The notes beneath the pieces were generated by a model, which saw nothing but the letters and a program-made list of their open reading frames with translations, did not search any database and was not told the DNA's origin. Shown piece by piece: positions 5,591-7,328 of a DNA stretch of 7,328 nucleotides. Position 1 is the first letter of the stretch. Every line of letters begins with the position of its first letter. Source of the stretch: CALAEC01 sp050692915 (GTDB lineage Bacteria; Actinomycetota; UBA4738; CALAEC01). The position numbers were made by a program, and so were the translations under genes. The DNA lies in the NCBI GenBank assembly GCA_050692915.1, contig JBOGVU010000114.1:1-7328 (forward strand). The letters are read 5' to 3'.

Positions 5591-7009
5591 TCAGCGGGAC
5601 GGGCCCAGGGCGTAGCCGAGGCGGCGAGGGAGGCTCGCCACGAACCTCGTGAGCCACCCCGGACGGCGGCCGGCGTCCTCCAGGCGGTCCTTCCGGAGGA
5701 TGGCCCGCTGGATGACCGCTCCCCCAACACCGGTCAGCAGCGACGGGGGGAACCGCCTCGGACGGCGATTCACGAACGGCAGCTCGGTGACCTCATCCTC
5801 CCGGTCGAGGGCCAGGGCCGACAGGATCCGGCCGCCGAGGTGGGCCTGGCTCACCCCGTGCCCCGTGAACCCCACCCCGTAGTGAGCCGCGCCCCCCGGC
5901 AGGGTGCCGAACCACGGGTGGTGAGTGGCCGAAACGTCCACCGGCCCGCCCCAGCCCTCCTCGATCGGGACGTCGTCGAACGAGGGGAAGATCCGCCGGA
6001 ATCCCTCTGCCACCCACCGGAGCGAGACCTCGTCGTGGTCGTACCCCGGCCCGATCCGCGAGCCCAGGGCCCGGCCAACCCCCCCGAAGGCGATCCGGCC
6101 GTCGGGCGTGGTCCGGAAGTAATGGAGGGCGGTGCGCACGTCGCAGATCGGCTGGCCGCCGGTCCAGCCGAGCTCCTCGATCCGTTCGGGGGCCGGGGCG
6201 GTGAGCACGATGTAGCTCCCCCGGACCACAAGCGAGCGACGGAGCCCCGGCCACCGGGCCGCCCAGGCGTTCGTGGCGATCACGGCGCGTCCGGCCCGCA
6301 CCAGGCCATCCTTCGTCTCCACCTCGACCAGGCCCCCCCGCCCCATCCGGCTGGCCGACGTGCCCTCGTGGATCCGCACCCCTCGCTCCAGGAGGACCCG
6401 CCGCAGTCCCCTGGCCAGCCGGGCCGGCTGGATGGTGGCCCCCCGCATCACCGCACCGGCCCGGAGCGCCGGTGTCCGGCACACCCGCTGGACCTCCTCG
6501 GCCGAGATGTCCCGGTACCGCTCCGGCTCGCCGAGCCGCCGGCACGCCTCCACCGCTCCCCCCCACGCACCTTCCTGCGCCTCGGACGAGGCCACCTCGA
6601 GGTAGTCGGCCGGCCGGTACCATGCGTCCACGCCCTGGCGCTGGCACCAGTCCTCGATCGCCCAGATGCTTTCGTCCCCGGCCCGGCACGCCGCCAGGGC
6701 CGCGTCGTCCCCGTACCGTGCCGCCAGCCCGTCGATCTCGTCCCACCAAGCGCCCACGAACCCGCCGTTGCGCCCGCTGGCGCCGGAGCCGCACACGTCG
6801 CGCTCCAGCACCACGACGTCGATCCCGGGAGCCCGCTCCGTGAGGAACCACGCCGTCCACAGCCCGCAGTAGCCGCCGCCGAGGACCACGACGTCCGCGG
6901 TGGTCTCGCCCCGGAGCGGCGGGCACGCCTCGCCGGGGTCCGCCGCAAGGGCCTCGCGCAGCCAGTACGAGGTCCCGGTGCTCCGCCGAACGTCACCGAC
7001 GACACTCAC
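5591..7009 (-). CDS. DAO-family FAD-dependent oxidoreductase (amine/amino-acid oxidase type)
   Basis: A 472-residue flavoprotein of the D-amino acid oxidase fold (PF01266 group), in the branch that includes gamma-glutamylputrescine and sarcosine-type oxidases. Seen: VVLGGGYCGLWTAWF (41-55) with the GxGxxG motif at 44-49 and E69 as the likely ribose-binding acid, then GASGRNGGF (76-84), typical of this branch. AVIATNAWA (242-250) and the C-terminal FAD segment HYGVGFTGHGVSQAHLGGR (376-394) follow. There is no signal peptide, so it is presumably cytosolic. The expected reaction is oxidation of a C-N bond to an imine with electrons passed to FAD. GTG at 7009 is chosen because it overlaps the TGA of the upstream gene as GTGA and starts just before conserved sequence. 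The frame is open up to 7240, but that extension overlaps the GcvT-like gene in another phase. The gene is co-transcribed with the GcvT-like gene. Substrate is not identifiable; N-methylated amines or polyamines are candidates. Confidence 0.9.
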   Translation of the reverse strand: MSVVGDVRRSTGTSYWLREALAADPGEACPPLRGETTADVVVLGGGYCGLWTAWFLTERAPGIDVVVLERDVCGSGASGRNGGFVGAWWDEIDGLAARYGDDAALAACRAGDESIWAIEDWCQRQGVDAWYRPADYLEVASSEAQEGAWGGAVEACRRLGEPERYRDISAEEVQRVCRTPALRAGAVMRGATIQPARLARGLRRVLLERGVRIHEGTSASRMGRGGLVEVETKDGLVRAGRAVIATNAWAARWPGLRRSLVVRGSYIVLTAPAPERIEELGWTGGQPICDVRTALHYFRTTPDGRIAFGGVGRALGSRIGPGYDHDEVSLRWVAEGFRRIFPSFDDVPIEEGWGGPVDVSATHHPWFGTLPGGAAHYGVGFTGHGVSQAHLGGRILSALALDREDEVTELPFVNRRPRRFPPSLLTGVGGAVIQRAILRKDRLEDAGRRPGWLTRFVASLPRRLGYALGPSR

Positions 7010-7328
7010 GCCGCGGGGATCCGCTTCGAGGGGTCGAGGAACGGAAGCCCCGCCGTCCGGGCGCTCCGTCGCGTCCCCGGCTCTGGCTCGAGCTCCAGCG
7101 GGGTGCCCGGCGACGCCAGCTCGATCGGCACCCACGAGTACCCGATGTTCCGCTCCAGGCGCGGCGACCAGATCATGTCGGTGGCGTGCCCGACCAGCTC
7201 CCCGTCGGCGAACGCCGGCCAGAACCGGGTCAGCTCCCACTCCAGGGCGTCGCCCTCCATCTCCACGCCGACGAGCTTCCGACGAACCCCCTCGGCCCGG
7301 ATCCGCTCCAGGGCGGCCTTCCCTACGT
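7006..7328 (-). CDS. GcvT-like (glycine cleavage T / aminomethyltransferase family) protein, C-terminal part
   Basis: The last 106 or so residues of a gene that begins beyond base 7328. Seen: VGKAALERIRAEGVRRKLVG, the usual lead-in to the GcvT C-terminal barrel, then GELVGHATDMIWSPRLERNIG, the conserved G-x(4)-T/S-x-x-x-SP-x-L-x-x-x-IG pattern of that barrel. PIELASPGTPLELE and the terminal PFLDPSKRIP follow. The family moves one-carbon units between a substrate and tetrahydrofolate (GcvT, DmdA, sarcosine and dimethylglycine dehydrogenase C-domains). The folate-binding core is outside the window. The stop TGA overlaps the GTG of the DAO-family gene by 4 nt, so the two are probably translated together. 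Because GcvT domains are fused to DAO domains in dimethylglycine and sarcosine dehydrogenases, a split oxidative demethylase is plausible. A stand-alone glycine cleavage T-protein is less likely, as gcvH or gcvP is not adjacent here. The exact subfamily cannot be fixed from this fragment. Confidence 0.8.
   Translation of the reverse strand, partial: VGKAALERIRAEGVRRKLVGVEMEGDALEWELTRFWPAFADGELVGHATDMIWSPRLERNIGYSWVPIELASPGTPLELEPEPGTRRSARTAGLPFLDPSKRIPAA

Noticed and set aside
5623..5639. Stem-loop GGCGAG-GGAGG-CTCGCC as a transcription terminator
   Set aside because: It lies inside the 3' coding end of the DAO-type gene and has no T-run. The pairing is ordinary for GC-rich coding sequence.
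5793..6926. A second open frame of 377 residues on the minus strand inside the DAO-type gene, in another phase
   Set aside because: The Arg/Gly-rich translation lacks motifs, while the frame 5591-7009 carries the FAD motifs throughout.
7010..7240. N-terminal extension of the DAO-type oxidoreductase to 7240
   Set aside because: It lies wholly over the GcvT-like coding end in a different phase, and its residues look non-native. GTG at 7009 is preferred.
1..7328. tRNA, rRNA, CRISPR array, insertion sequence, phage or toxin-antitoxin features
   Set aside because: No cloverleaf-like sequence, repeat-spacer pattern, terminal inverted repeats or transposase motif was noticed on either strand. The window reads as ordinary chromosomal metabolic DNA.

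Overview
The window is about 7.3 kb of very GC-rich, densely coded bacterial DNA. It has GTG starts, 4-nt GTGA overlaps between cotranscribed genes, two lipobox-type lipoproteins and acyl-CoA-metabolising enzymes. This fits an Actinomycetota chromosome, probably a soil or aquatic lineage. That is inference from style and gene content, since no marker gene is present. No RNA gene, CRISPR array, insertion sequence, phage gene or attachment site was seen, and no gene-free stretch exceeds 140 bases.

Left part (1-4300): two divergent transcription units share a 56-base promoter gap. Leftward runs a 5' fragment of an acyl-CoA dehydrogenase that leaves the window at base 1. Rightward runs a tight three-gene unit: a PYROXD2/phytoene-dehydrogenase-like FAD oxidoreductase, a second acyl-CoA dehydrogenase (1-nt gap), and an enoyl-CoA hydratase/isomerase-family protein (4-nt overlap). 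The two dehydrogenases resemble each other in an unusual shared segment. The set looks like a small catabolic module: FAD-dependent oxidation, then alpha,beta-dehydrogenation of an acyl-CoA, then a crotonase-type step. The substrate cannot be read from the sequence. The crotonase-type protein has Asp at one of the two classical catalytic Glu positions, so its reaction may not be plain hydration.

Middle (4320-5577): two divergent exported lipoproteins flank a 139-base intergenic region. The leftward one looks like a cupredoxin with plausible type-1 copper ligands. The rightward one has a PsbP/DUF1795-like look. The shared gap holds several TCACG/CGTGA half-sites and a GC-rich hairpin.

Right part (5591-7328): a leftward pair enters from the right edge. 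It is the C-terminal end of a GcvT-like (aminomethyltransferase/folate-binding) protein, overlapping by GTGA a complete DAO-family FAD oxidoreductase. In dimethylglycine and sarcosine dehydrogenases these two domains are fused, so this pair may be a split oxidative N-demethylation or amine-oxidation system.

Both convergent junctions (19 and 13 nt) lack a recognisable intrinsic terminator. The most interesting items are the FAD oxidoreductase/ACAD/crotonase unit with its divergent ACAD relative, the Glu-to-Asp change in the crotonase, the split GcvT plus DAO pair, and the cupredoxin-like lipoprotein with unusual ligand spacing.
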